Positions 33,108 to 41,826 of a DNA stretch of 64,000 nt are shown here, piece after piece. This stretch comes from Bradyrhizobium altum. Lineage in GTDB: Bacteria; Pseudomonadota; Alphaproteobacteria; Rhizobiales; Xanthobacteraceae. The first letter of the stretch is position 1. Each line of letters begins with the position of its first letter. The DNA lies in contig NZ_JACMYP010000004.1 of NCBI RefSeq assembly GCF_020889705.1, positions 1 to 64,000 of the forward strand, written 5' to 3'. The position numbers were made by a program, and so were the translations under genes. The notes beneath the pieces are model-generated. The model was given only the letters and a program-made list of their open reading frames with translations. It was not told where the DNA came from and made no database searches.

Positions 33108-34274
33108 CTAGTTCGCAGTGAGCACTGCATCGACGCGGCGGCTGTTTCGTGTGCTGATGATGATGGCGCCGTTGCGGGTCGCAAACCTCGCACCGACGAG
33201 GCGCGGAACCTTCGCCGTCAACGGTGATGGCAGCGGGATCATTCCGCCGGTGATGGGATCGCCGACATTGATCATCGTTGCATCTGCGCCGGCCGAAGGG
33301 GCAGCCTTGATGTACTCCCTTATGATCTGAATCTCCTCGCGCGAGAGGTTGAGCGCAGCCTGTTCGCTCCCGGCGTCAGCGGCCTTCTTGTCCGCCTCAA
33401 GCTTGTCTTGCGCTTCGTCCTGCTGGGCGGCTTCGCGTTTCGCGGCGTCCTGTTCGAGTCGTACGAGACGTTCCCTCAGCGGGATCAGCTCGCGCCGCAG
33501 CGTGGCGTTGTCCGACTTCAGCGAGGTGATCTGGCCGAGTGCAATCGCTGCGGCAACGCACGCAACAACCGAGATCAGGCTGAGGCATGCAACGGCAAGC
33601 CCCGGCACTCCGACGCCCCTGGCCGTTTTCCGATCCGGCACGTCGCCCTTCGAGCGCCGCCGCCGCGCCCGGGCAACTCCCGGGATGCCGGTGCCGAGGA
33701 GTTTCACAAGGTGCGAGAGCCGGGAAACGTTTCGGTCCGGCTCGTGAATGGAGCCAAATGCCGGCTCGGGGATGATCGGCGCGCGCGCGGGTGGGTCGGG
33801 TGCTGCCATTGCGCGGCTTGTGCCCAAGGTCGTGCGATCGGCAAGGCCTTCTTCCATCACGCGAGAGACTTGCCGATCAATCGCGTCGGACCGTTCGGCA
33901 ACGGCATCGCTGATCGCATCGCGTGGGTCGGCAGCAACGGTTTCCACGGGCTCCGCTTGCCGTTCGCCGGGCTCCTGCTCGTTGAGGTTCTCCTCGCCGA
34001 GCTCCTGCTCGCTGAGTTCCTGTTCGACGCGGGATGCTTCAAGCGAGCGCCATAGCACCAGGCCGGAGTCCGTGATCTGCAGCCCGGCCTCATTGATCGA
34101 GGCCCATCCGGATTGGAAGACGTCGGCGTCGCCAAGCTCTGACGATCGCTTCAGCTTCGTGGCTGCATCGCCCGCGGCGATCATCCGCTTGACTTCGCGG
34201 CTGACCTCTTCAAGCGGAATCCGTTGCTCGGGTCTTGCGGCCAGCACGCTCAAGATCGCCAGATTGAACCTCAT
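33108..34274 (-). CDS. Single-span membrane protein with coiled coil and conserved C-terminal domain
   Basis: This 388-residue protein has an N-terminus (1-75) that looks like a small winged-helix-type domain (LAILSVLAARPEQRIPLEEV...LQITDSGLVLWRSLE). It is followed by a Glu-rich linker (EQELSEQELGEENLNEQEPG), a basic segment and one membrane helix (about 228-250). A coiled coil then leads to a C-terminal domain, INVGDPITGGMIPLPSPL and then VPRLVGARFATRNGAI. This domain is frequent in Bradyrhizobium proteins of unknown role, possibly periplasmic. The orientation would place the N-terminal domain in the cytosol. The fusion suggests transmembrane signalling; that is inference. Confidence 0.65.
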   Translation of the reverse strand: MRFNLAILSVLAARPEQRIPLEEVSREVKRMIAAGDAATKLKRSSELGDADVFQSGWASINEAGLQITDSGLVLWRSLEASRVEQELSEQELGEENLNEQEPGERQAEPVETVAADPRDAISDAVAERSDAIDRQVSRVMEEGLADRTTLGTSRAMAAPDPPARAPIIPEPAFGSIHEPDRNVSRLSHLVKLLGTGIPGVARARRRRSKGDVPDRKTARGVGVPGLAVACLSLISVVACVAAAIALGQITSLKSDNATLRRELIPLRERLVRLEQDAAKREAAQQDEAQDKLEADKKAADAGSEQAALNLSREEIQIIREYIKAAPSAGADATMINVGDPITGGMIPLPSPLTAKVPRLVGARFATRNGAIIISTRNSRRVDAVLTAN

Positions 34275-34497
34275 GTGGCGCCTCTCGATGCCCCGGCAAC
34301 CGGTCGTGCAGCCGCTTCGCTCCCGTTCCGGCGATGTGCGAACCGCAGACGAGGCCGAAGCGGGTCAATCATGCCGGCGCGGACGTCCGTCACTCGGAGA
34401 GCCAGGCAAGTGTAGCGGCTCCCTCAGAGGCAAACAATGTGCCTTCCGGCGCACGCCTGCGAACGAGACGCGTCGGGATCACGTCCGCTGAAGCGCC

Positions 34498-34764
34498 TCA
34501 GAGGAACTCGCGAAGCCTGGAGAGCTCGATCACGTGCTCGGGCGACAGCACATCCGGCACCAGGGGAGGCTGCGACGTGGTCCGGATCTCGTAGAGATGC
34601 CGGGTCTTCTCGGGCTTGCCCATGAAGTCCCGGATGCATTGGTCGAGCGTTCCGTTGACGATCATATAGGGCGCGCGATCCTCTCGCCTGGAGTTGCCGA
34701 GAGAAGGCCATTTGTAAAGGGAGGCCGCGGCCTGGAAGTCCACCTGATGAGAGTGGTCGGTCAT
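34498..34764 (-). CDS. Small conserved hypothetical protein (88 aa)
   Basis: The start at ATG 34764 (MTDHSHQVDFQAAASLYKWP) is chosen because the frame upstream lacks conserved features. The body reads YMIVNGTLDQCIRDFMGKPE, then TRHLYEIRT and DVLSPEHVIELSRLREFL. No membrane segments. A remnant of its 3' end is at 28740-28862. Function unknown. Confidence 0.6.
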   Translation of the reverse strand: MTDHSHQVDFQAAASLYKWPSLGNSRREDRAPYMIVNGTLDQCIRDFMGKPEKTRHLYEIRTTSQPPLVPDVLSPEHVIELSRLREFL

Positions 34765-35110
34765 GCCTTGATCTCTACCCGAAAAAGCCTGTTCGTCAAA
34801 CAACGCCGGCTCATGAGCGAGCTGGCGCAGCGGGACGCGAGAGCCGCGCGTAATCGCGCTCGTCCTCGGCAGAGAACGCCCGTGGACGTCGAGCGACCTG
34901 CCAACTGCCTCGCTGTGATTCCTTCGACGGCAACCGGCAGCCCGCATCGATGCTTGGCACGACAGCGCGCCCAACGTTCGCTGGCAGACCGCCAGCGCCC
35001 GCGGCCATTCCTGGTCGACCGGAATTGAGTTTGTTCTTGTTTTGTTCTAGTGTTTATTGTAGCGTCCAAGGACGAGCAGTTTTGGTCAGGTCAGGGATGA
35101 ACGGGTTGAG
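34765..35110. other. Region between divergent genes, with dinB control site
   Basis: No intact gene is supported in these 346 bases. The right end is AT-rich and carries the SOS box. Open frames on both strands here have no recognisable family. Confidence 0.5.
35033..35047 (+). promoter_or_regulatory. LexA/SOS box of the alphaproteobacterial type
   Basis: GTTC at 35033-35036, seven bases, GTTC at 35044-35047: an exact GTTC-N7-GTTC match to the alphaproteobacterial LexA site. It lies 64 bases upstream of the dinB start in an AT-rich promoter-like patch, so dinB should be damage-inducible. Confidence 0.85.
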
Positions 35111-36358
35111 ATGGCAGCCGCAGCCACCATCCTTCACGCGGACCTGGATGCGTTTTACGCGTCGGTCGAGCAACTGCTTGAGCCGTCGCTGCGAGGCAGG
35201 CCGATCGCCGTCGGAGGCGGGGTTGTGCTTGCTGCGTCCTATGAGGCCAAGGCCTTCGGGGTGTACGGCGGCATGTCGGGACGGGAAGCCCGCCGGCTCT
35301 GCCCGCAACTGATTTTCGTCGGCGGCCACTTCAGCGATTGCCAAAGGCTGGGTGACGCAGCCATCAAGGTGATCGGCGACTTCACGCCGCTCGTCGAGCG
35401 CATTTCGATCGACGAGGCGTTTGCCGACGTTGCAGGCTGCACGCATCTGTTCGGAACGCCCGCCGAAATAGCCGCGGCGATCCGGCGGCGCGTGCGCACT
35501 GAGCTCGGCCTTGCGATCTCGGTGGGCGTCGCCCGCACCAAGCATCTGGCGAAGATCGCCTCGCAGGTCGCAAAGCCCGATGGACTTGTCGTCGTCGATC
35601 CTGACGCCGAGCTCGGATTCCTGCACGAACTGCCGGTTGAATTGATGTGGGGAGTAGGGCCGGTCACCAAGACACGGCTGGACGCGATCGGCGTCTCGAC
35701 GATCGGTCAACTCGCCAAATTGTCGGAGCGGTCGCTGACGCGGCTGCTCGGTCCGGCGGCGGGCGAGAAACTCGCCGCGCTGGCGTGGAATCGCGATCCG
35801 CGACAACTCACGCCGCATCGGCGCGCGCGATCGGCAGGAGCACAATCGGCGCTTGGCCGAAAGCCCGCGATCGAGCAGGTCATTCGGCCGACGCTGCTTC
35901 ATCTCGCCGACCGCGTCGCCACGCGGCTTCGGGCGAAATCCCGGCCCGGACGAACCGTGACGGTGCGCGTTCGGTTCGCCGACCTGAAATCGGTGACGCG
36001 CTCGATGACGCTCGATGCGCCCGTGTGCACGACGGTGATCCTCGCCAGCCTCGCCGAGAAGCTGGTGCGCGCCACGCTTGCTGACCACCCAAGCGAGAAA
36101 ATCATTTCGTTGCTGGCAATCTCGGTGTCACATCTCGAGGAGCATTGGGATCTTGCGCTCGAGCTCCCGCTCGGACTGGCCGATCAAGCGCTTCGCCCTG
36201 GAAGTCCGATCGGGATGGCCCGCTGGGCCGCGGACTGTGCCATCGACAAGGTCCGCGATCGTTTTGGCTGGGATGCGATCGGATACGGTTCGGCAGCGCT
36301 GGAGGTCGTTCGTTCGGTGCCCGACGATTTCCGCAAGCTGGCCGAGAAGGAGCTCTAG
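35111..36358 (+). CDS. dinB: DNA polymerase IV (Y-family translesion polymerase)
   Basis: This 415-residue protein has the palm motif ILHADLDAFYASVEQ (metal-binding Asp11) and ISIDEAF with Asp101 and Glu102. Helix-hairpin-helix DNA contacts follow (MWGVGPVTKTRLDAIGVSTI), then the little-finger domain (about 240-350). All catalytic acids are present. The C-terminal tail is longer than in Escherichia coli DinB (351 residues) and lacks an obvious beta-clamp peptide at its very end. It bypasses DNA lesions with low fidelity. Start ATG 35111. Regulation by LexA is indicated by the box at 35033. Confidence 0.95.
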   Translation: MAAAATILHADLDAFYASVEQLLEPSLRGRPIAVGGGVVLAASYEAKAFGVYGGMSGREARRLCPQLIFVGGHFSDCQRLGDAAIKVIGDFTPLVERISIDEAFADVAGCTHLFGTPAEIAAAIRRRVRTELGLAISVGVARTKHLAKIASQVAKPDGLVVVDPDAELGFLHELPVELMWGVGPVTKTRLDAIGVSTIGQLAKLSERSLTRLLGPAAGEKLAALAWNRDPRQLTPHRRARSAGAQSALGRKPAIEQVIRPTLLHLADRVATRLRAKSRPGRTVTVRVRFADLKSVTRSMTLDAPVCTTVILASLAEKLVRATLADHPSEKIISLLAISVSHLEEHWDLALELPLGLADQALRPGSPIGMARWAADCAIDKVRDRFGWDAIGYGSAALEVVRSVPDDFRKLAEKEL

Positions 36359-36472
36359 AGCTTCGCCGATTCACCGGCTTGTCATTGCATTAAGAAAACG
36401 CAATCCGGAATCGCGGGCTTGTGAGTGGTGGCGTGGCGCGCCCGGTCTATCCTGAGCACGCGGAGGATAGCC

Positions 36473-36682
36473 ATGAAATTCAGCTCCGAACTGATCCAGA
36501 CGATGCGCGACGCGCTGGAGACGGTGATGGCAAGCGTGCCGGCCGATCAATCCGTGTTCGGTCTCAAGGCGGCCGTTGCAGAATGCATCTTGCGGGCGGC
36601 GGCGCACGGCCAGACGTCGTTCGACGGGCTCGTGGCATCGGCATCCGATCAGCTGCAATCGATCATCTCGATGCTGAGCTAG
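36473..36682 (+). CDS. Small helical conserved hypothetical protein (69 aa)
   Basis: ATG 36473 is preceded by GGAGGATAGCC, a strong ribosome site. The protein MKFSSELIQTMRDALETVM ending AAAHGQTSFDGLVASASDQL is all-helical with no membrane segment. I associate the C-terminal EGQTSYDGL-like pattern with a rhizobial family of unknown role. The upstream extension to 36425 is not needed. Confidence 0.6.
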   Translation: MKFSSELIQTMRDALETVMASVPADQSVFGLKAAVAECILRAAAHGQTSFDGLVASASDQLQSIISMLS

Positions 36683-36726
36683 CAGACCAGGTCGCACCTC
36701 AGCGTCATTGATGGCTCCCGCGCAGC

Positions 36727-37488
36727 TTACGATGAACCAATGCCTTGTTTTGCGATCCTGGTCAGGGCTTCGTATCCGGATGGCGTCAGGTGCAGGAGAT
36801 CGCTCTTGTAATTGGCACACGGCGTTGTTCGTCCGCATGCGATGTCGGAGGCGTCGATCGTTCTGATTCCGAGTTCCCGGCTTCTTCTGCTGAGCTCGGC
36901 ATTGACAGATCCGATATTCTCGGCCGCCCCCTTCATCTGGTCGCCTCGCGGGAGAATCTGGATGGAGAAAATCTTGCTGTTCGGCCAAAGCGACCTGATC
37001 TCCTCAAACAGCTTTTGGTAGGATTCCATCACTCCGCACGGCTTATCGAGATAGATGTTGTTGGTCCCGACCAGCACGATGATGGACTTCGGCTTGATTT
37101 TTCGCAGCCGCTCGCGTTCGTGTTCGATGAACCAGAGCGTGTTCTGAATCCTGTCGCGTCCGACGCCGAGGTTGGCCACCGGTCCGGCGCCGAGCGAGGC
37201 TGATAGTTCCCTGGGCCACGCCTCAACCAGCGAGTCACCAAGCAAGACCGTCGAGACATCGCCGGACAGGCCCGACACATTTCTCTCATATTTGCGCAAG
37301 GCATCGGCATTGTCCGGCATCGCGGCGGTTACGGCGAATTGCGTATCGGTTTTGTCGCATGCAGCTCGCGAGCTTTGCGCGCGTCCCGCCGATGGTAGAC
37401 AGAACGCTGCGACAATTGATAACGTCGCCGCGACATAGACGATTGACGCGGTGTTGCGGGGTTCTCCATCGTGCGTTTTCGATGTCAT
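36727..37488 (-). CDS. Secreted SGNH/GDSL hydrolase
   Basis: About 253 residues from ATG 37488 (MTSKTHDGEP). The N-terminal hydrophobic segment ends GRAQS, a likely signal peptide. Catalytic blocks: VLLGDSLVEAWP (Ser), NLGVGRD (Gly), VLVGTNNIY (Asn) and DLLHLTPSGYEAL (Asp-x-x-His). Such enzymes are esterases, lipases or carbohydrate acetylesterases. It is divergent from another SGNH-like gene with only 31 bases between start codons. Confidence 0.85.
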   Translation of the reverse strand: MTSKTHDGEPRNTASIVYVAATLSIVAAFCLPSAGRAQSSRAACDKTDTQFAVTAAMPDNADALRKYERNVSGLSGDVSTVLLGDSLVEAWPRELSASLGAGPVANLGVGRDRIQNTLWFIEHERERLRKIKPKSIIVLVGTNNIYLDKPCGVMESYQKLFEEIRSLWPNSKIFSIQILPRGDQMKGAAENIGSVNAELSRRSRELGIRTIDASDIACGRTTPCANYKSDLLHLTPSGYEALTRIAKQGIGSS

Positions 37489-37519
37489 TGCGCGGTTCCA
37501 TCTGAGGGCAGTCAATCTG

Positions 37520-38584
37520 ATGTCGCTGAGCATTTCGATCCTGGGACAGTCAAACAGCATCCTGAAGGCAGGCTTTTTCCAGAAATTTCTGGACGCCGAT
37601 GACACAATTGAAGTGAAATCGGCAGGAAGGATCGGTGCATCTCCCTCCTTGCTCGGTCCGTACTTCGCCCAGGGCGACTTCTTCAAAGGCTCGGAGTTTT
37701 GCATTGTCGATACATGCGTGATCGATTTTTCGCTGCTTTCCGCCAATGCGATCGATTACTACGATGTTGTGAGGTGGGTCGAGTGGATTGGGCATTCCGC
37801 CAAACGCGCCAATTGCGAGCCGGTTTTTGTCTGCATACCGGTGAGCGACATCAACGCATCAAGAACGATCATCTCCGCCTGTATTTCCGTCTGCCAGAAG
37901 CAGGACTGGTACTATCTTGATGTCAGGGATGTCATTGCCGCGGTCGTCAAGTCCAAGAACGTAGACGCGAAGGAACTCTATGCAGACGGCAGTCATCCAG
38001 CCGAGTTCTTGTCGGGCGTGATAGCGACGCACCTTGGCAATTTCTTGACTAAGATAAGGACGGCCAAGACTGCAAAGTGCAAACGCACGTTTGCATTCAC
38101 GGCTTACGAACGCGTGCCGCTCAAAGATCAAATTGCGGGCACACCGGTCGAGTATTCGTCGAGGCTGATCGCGTTTTCGGGCGTCCGACTGGAACGCGGC
38201 GAGACGTACCCGATCCACATCGGGTCGGATTCATCCATCCGCGGCCTCATGGTGAATTCGGCAGCCTGCAAGAGTGTGCTGTCGATCGAGGGAGACAGAA
38301 CCTTCTACAAGAACTTGCGTCTCAAACCCTATCACCCGACAAACTTCGAGGCGCGGCTCATTCCAATCTGCAGGCCAATTCGAGACCATCAGGGAATGGT
38401 CAGGCTGTCCCTGACAAACCAGAATGTCTCCATGAGCGATGTGACACTTCATAGCTCGAAGGAGGAGAATGACGAAGGCTTCATTGAAGTTGCCGATCTC
38501 GTCGTCGAGCGAGGATACGACCTGGTGACCTACACGACCACGCGGCCCGCCGATCCGGATTCCATCAAATGGGTGCCTGATTGA
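37520..38584 (+). CDS. SGNH-like hydrolase with C-terminal beta-type domain
   Basis: About 354 residues from ATG 37520. Block I reads ISILGQSNSILKAGF, the middle has VFVCIPVSDINA, and block V is YADGSHPAEFL (Asp-x-x-His). This supports a divergent SGNH fold in the first 190 residues. The remaining 160 residues look beta-rich, for example SLTNQNVSMSDVTLHSS. There is no signal peptide, so it may act in the cytosol, for instance on polysaccharide acylation. The hydrolase assignment is by motif only. Confidence 0.6.
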   Translation: MSLSISILGQSNSILKAGFFQKFLDADDTIEVKSAGRIGASPSLLGPYFAQGDFFKGSEFCIVDTCVIDFSLLSANAIDYYDVVRWVEWIGHSAKRANCEPVFVCIPVSDINASRTIISACISVCQKQDWYYLDVRDVIAAVVKSKNVDAKELYADGSHPAEFLSGVIATHLGNFLTKIRTAKTAKCKRTFAFTAYERVPLKDQIAGTPVEYSSRLIAFSGVRLERGETYPIHIGSDSSIRGLMVNSAACKSVLSIEGDRTFYKNLRLKPYHPTNFEARLIPICRPIRDHQGMVRLSLTNQNVSMSDVTLHSSKEENDEGFIEVADLVVERGYDLVTYTTTRPADPDSIKWVPD

Positions 38585-38989
38585 CAGGGCGGTTTGATGA
38601 GTCGGTCGACCGAGTGACGTTGGTTGAGAAGGTATCGGCTCCCCAATTGGCGTGCACCATGCGTCCGCCGGGAGGCTCGTTGGCGTAGCAACTGGTCGAT
38701 CTGAAACGAGCTTCCTTACTGGTCCGCCATCCGCGACCTGCATACTCTCGTAATATTCCGCGCTTCAACCGATTGATGACTTGCCGCTCTGTTAGACGCC
38801 CGCCTCGAAAGTCGATGGATAAGTCAGCCCGCGCTTTGGCTGACAATGTCCCTCCGCTGTAAAATCACCCCGATTCGAAGGGGTGATTCATATGACATTC
38901 CAAGCCGTCCACCTTGGCGATGACGTTAGGTTGATGGCCTACACGTTCGAGGCCGCAAGCGCCGGTCGTCGGCGCGTCCGGTGGCGGCA
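38585..38989. other. Intergenic region with hairpin-led 33-codon ORF
   Basis: The first 280 bases hold nothing convincing. The hairpin at 38863-38888 is followed by a short ORF at 38892-38993 (MTFQAVHLGDDVRLMAYTFE and 13 more residues). Its stop overlaps the ATG of the next small gene. The ORF looks like the start of a truncated helical protein. Confidence 0.45.
38863..38888 (+). promoter_or_regulatory. 9-bp perfect hairpin that includes a ribosome binding site
   Basis: AATCACCCC (38863-38871) pairs with GGGGTGATT (38880-38888) across loop GATTCGAA. The 3' arm contains the purine-rich AAGGGGTGA that would serve the ATG at 38892. The geometry is that of a translation-blocking hairpin. On the minus strand it is followed by TTTT and could end transcription. 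Confidence 0.5.
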
Positions 38990-39205
38990 ATGATGTCAGG
39001 CTATTGGGAATTCCGCTCCAAGGGCGGCACGTTTCGCATCGTGCCACTGAACGGGCGATTTCACTTCTTCTTCGAAGAGGAGGATTTTGGATCCTATCAC
39101 TCGGCAGTGGCCGCGCTCGGTCTCCTCGGAGGTTATTCCCATTATCCATCGGCCCGCGGCCTACCGTTTGAAGTCCCCGAATGGACGTTCATTAGGGTCG
39201 GCTGA
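38990..39205 (+). CDS. Small conserved hypothetical protein (71 aa)
   Basis: From tandem ATG at 38990 and 38993: SGYWEFRSKGGTFRIVPLNG, then RFHFFFEEEDFGSYHSAVAA. It is beta-rich and aromatic with no membrane segment. I associate the YWEFRxKGxTFRIVP pattern with small rhizobial proteins of unknown function. The start overlaps the stop of a 33-codon leader ORF, suggesting coupling. Its C-terminus (GYSHYPSARGLPFEVPEW) seems intact. Confidence 0.5.
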   Translation: MMSGYWEFRSKGGTFRIVPLNGRFHFFFEEEDFGSYHSAVAALGLLGGYSHYPSARGLPFEVPEWTFIRVG

Positions 39206-39713
39206 AGATGGTTATGGCCACGCGCCTCTCAGCTATTTGCTTGCGCAGTGTGTTTGACGAGCAGCGATCCCGCTAGGAAACGACCACGACAGTCGCGTGC
39301 CGGCGGAGCCTGGCACCGGTGCGGCGGGCTCCCTAGCCTAGGACGATCGGCAGACATCGCGTCCGAACTGGTTCGGGAACGATTTCCCGTAGAATAGCGG
39401 CACCGGGCCCTAAGACGTTCCATTGTGTTGCTAGGGCGCGAGCGGTAGTTTGCCCGAGACAGTTCGTGGCCTGGCATGGAAACCTTGCCAGGGAGGGTTT
39501 CCAGCCGGGGGCACTGACCGAGGCAGCAAGCCGTTCAGCGTCGGACTAATGCCCTTGCAGTCCGAGCGAGCTCAAGCGCGTCGAGCCGCTTCCCTGCTCG
39601 ACTAGGCTGCGGTACGCTACCCGCTTTCCCATTTGCGCACTCGAATGGACCGTTCAGTCGGCCATTGGTTCTGCTCTCGGTCGGATTGCATTTTGTTTGT
39701 TGCGGAGCACCAA
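39206..39713. other. Intergenic region, no gene supported
   Basis: No domain-bearing frame is visible in these 508 bases. GGAAACC at 39478-39484 and GGTTTCC at 39496-39502 form a 7-bp hairpin of unknown meaning. Confidence 0.5.
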
Positions 39714-40502
39714 ATGGACTCCACGCGGGATAACAAGGTTGCGGAAGGGCGGCTCACGAGCTTGGAGGAGCAGCTTTCGGATTTCGCGCGTGAAGCGGGA
39801 GTCAGTCCGTTGAGTCCAACGACCAGCACGAAAGTGCCTCGAACGTTGCGAGCAATGATTCATCGATTGGAAGATTGGCGCTATCCGGCCGCCTCCATCG
39901 GCTTTGTTGTGCTGGCATCCATTGTTGGGGGTACTTGGTGGTGGTCCTCCGTTGGTACGGCGGTCGTATCCCCCTCAAACCCCACACCTCTGACACAAGC
40001 CCGGCCGAAAGACATTGCACCGACTGCCGTCGTACCTTCCCCGGATATTGCACAACAGCTCCAACCGATGGCGCGTGATCTCGCCTCCCTAAGGCAAGCG
40101 GTCGAACAACTACAACTGAGGCAAGAACAGCTGGCCCGCGACAATGAAAGCGTGACAAGCCAACTCAAGGCGAGTCAGGTGGAAATAGCACGCAACAACG
40201 ATGTCATCGGCCAGATCAAGGCTGCCCAGATTCAGATGGCGCAGGACAGCAAGACGATGACCGAGCGGCTCAACGCAAGCCAGGAACAACTGGCCAGTCT
40301 GATCGCCAACGCTTCGGCGCCAAAGGCAGAGCCTGACGAGCCTAAGCCGTCGTCAGAAAAACCAAAGGTAACCTCCGAAATGCCAGTGCCGCGTCCGCGG
40401 CCGCCGACCAATGTCACCCAGACGCACAAGCGGGCGCCGAATGCGGCGCGCCCGCAAGCCAACAAGCCGCAACCGTCGGCATGGCCGTGGTCAGCGCGCT
40501 AA
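39714..40502 (+). CDS. Membrane-anchored coiled-coil protein with Pro-rich tail
   Basis: This 262-residue protein is taken from ATG 39714 (MDSTRDNKVAEGRL), with GGAG about seven bases upstream. One membrane helix lies at about 56-78 (AASIGFVVLASIVGGTWWWS). A coiled coil with repeating QLxxxQxQxARDN segments spans about 115-205, then a Pro/Lys-rich tail (MPVPRPRPPTNVTQTHKRAP). This layout (helix, coiled coil, Pro-rich) is common in Bradyrhizobium hypothetical proteins. The role is unknown; perhaps envelope-spanning. Confidence 0.65.
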   Translation: MDSTRDNKVAEGRLTSLEEQLSDFAREAGVSPLSPTTSTKVPRTLRAMIHRLEDWRYPAASIGFVVLASIVGGTWWWSSVGTAVVSPSNPTPLTQARPKDIAPTAVVPSPDIAQQLQPMARDLASLRQAVEQLQLRQEQLARDNESVTSQLKASQVEIARNNDVIGQIKAAQIQMAQDSKTMTERLNASQEQLASLIANASAPKAEPDEPKPSSEKPKVTSEMPVPRPRPPTNVTQTHKRAPNAARPQANKPQPSAWPWSAR

Positions 40503-41113
40503 TCTGCGAATCCACCTTCATGACAGGCAGTAACGGATAGGCCGCTGGCGCTGGGACGGCGGCCTCTTGAACCTGACCTCAAGGAATGACTTGGAATCGG
40601 CGGCGGTCGGTGAGCGACATCTCGCCCAGCGCGCGAAGCGATGCGGGACGATGTAGCGGCCTCCAGAACACGCCGCGCAATCGGATGGCTCGGCTAACCC
40701 GCAGCCTTTGCTCTGATCATGTCGCGCGCATGGCGCATCGCGAGCTCTCTTGGTCCGCATCGAGGGCTGCCTTCGCAAAGTCGAAGAGACGGCTCCATAC
40801 GAGCGAAGAGAGGCTTCGTCACCCGCGCGATACCTCGGACTAGCGAGTGACATCAAGCGGAACCCGCTGAGTGGAAGGCCGAGCTGTGACAACTGTCTGG
40901 CTCTGCGCCATGCAAGGCGCAACGTCGGAGATCAACTACCTCAGGGTCATTGCCATACCACACGCGCGGCATGGCTCCGCGGAAACGGGGGTGTATCGGC
41001 ATAGGCCTTGCAGTCTAGGCGATGCTGCGAATTTCAGTGTCCCGGTTTAGGAATAGACCGTCCCCGGCTGTGTATTTTTGAGATCGGCGGACTGAATTGA
41101 TTGGGAGGCATCG
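40503..41113. other. Intergenic region, no gene supported
   Basis: These 611 bases contain short frames on both strands without recognisable families or ribosome sites. They are probably decayed DNA. The last 20 bases hold the GGGAGG ribosome site of the next small gene. Confidence 0.5.
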
Positions 41114-41326
41114 TTGAACTTCACCGCGCCTGAGCAGGCTAGATTCCTCGTTCGGAAAGGAAGCACCGACTGGATGGTTTATGATCGAGAACTCAAGGGG
41201 CCTGCGCAACTCGAAAAAGGTGGCCGCTTTGCCGAGAAGCTGACGAAGGAGCAGGCCGAACGCATAAAGCAGGCTTTGACCAACGCTCTACCGGCAACTG
41301 CGGGCAATGCTCGGGTTTGGCCGTGA
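41114..41326 (+). CDS. Small conserved hypothetical protein (70 aa), TTG start
   Basis: TTG at 41114 is preceded by GGGAGG six bases upstream, which decides this start. The protein reads RFLVRKGSTDWMVYDRELKG, then PAQLEKGGRFAEKLTKEQAE. The WMVYDRExKGPA pattern resembles small rhizobial proteins of unknown function. No membrane segment. Confidence 0.55.
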   Translation: MNFTAPEQARFLVRKGSTDWMVYDRELKGPAQLEKGGRFAEKLTKEQAERIKQALTNALPATAGNARVWP

Positions 41327-41637
41327 TCGACTGCATCGCGAAGTATCGGCGAAACAGACCGCGAACAAATGACGCCTGTGTTACCTAGTAAGATATATGA
41401 ACAGAATGAGACATTGGGGAACGAGGCGGGGCAAAATGGCGACACCTTCGTGGAACAAAGTTAGGCCCTTGCGGAATTCGACTGCGATTGCTGAGCGTTA
41501 AGGACCACCATTGCTTTGCGAGCCTTTAGAACAAGCCGGGAACTTCTCGAGAGCCTGTTCTTCATTTACATGCTGCCGCCCGGCGCTGCGGTCAAAAATC
41601 AGCGTGATGCCATGGTCTTGCGGAGGAAATAACCCGT
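41327..41637. other. Intergenic region, no gene seen
   Basis: These 311 bases between two convergent small genes hold no supported gene. A terminator was looked for and not found. Confidence 0.5.
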
Positions 41638-41826
41638 TCACACTATCTCCGACGTGCCATGTACGAGGCCATTCGTCCTTAGCCTCTGGATCGCCAACTG
41701 TTCTTCAGTGAGGCGCCTTTCGACGAATTCCCTCTCTTGTTCGGTTAGGTGGCCCTTGAGCAATCGGCGATAGCGCTGGACATTGTTCCCGTAGACTTTC
41801 AGGCGCATCAACTGCTCGTCGGTCAT
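41638..41826 (-). CDS. Small helical conserved hypothetical protein (62 aa)
   Basis: ATG at 41826 has GGAG about six bases upstream. An in-frame ATG four codons earlier is less well placed. The protein MTDEQLMRLKVYGNNVQRYR then RLLKGHLTEQEREFVERRLT is an all-helical, charged small protein. I associate this pattern with a widespread Bradyrhizobium family of unknown function. Confidence 0.6.
   Translation of the reverse strand: MTDEQLMRLKVYGNNVQRYRRLLKGHLTEQEREFVERRLTEEQLAIQRLRTNGLVHGTSEIV

Noticed and set aside
39470..39610. A possible tRNA-like or structured RNA region
   Set aside because: Only one 7-bp hairpin could be drawn; no cloverleaf, no TpsiC-like segment and no CCA end could be assembled.
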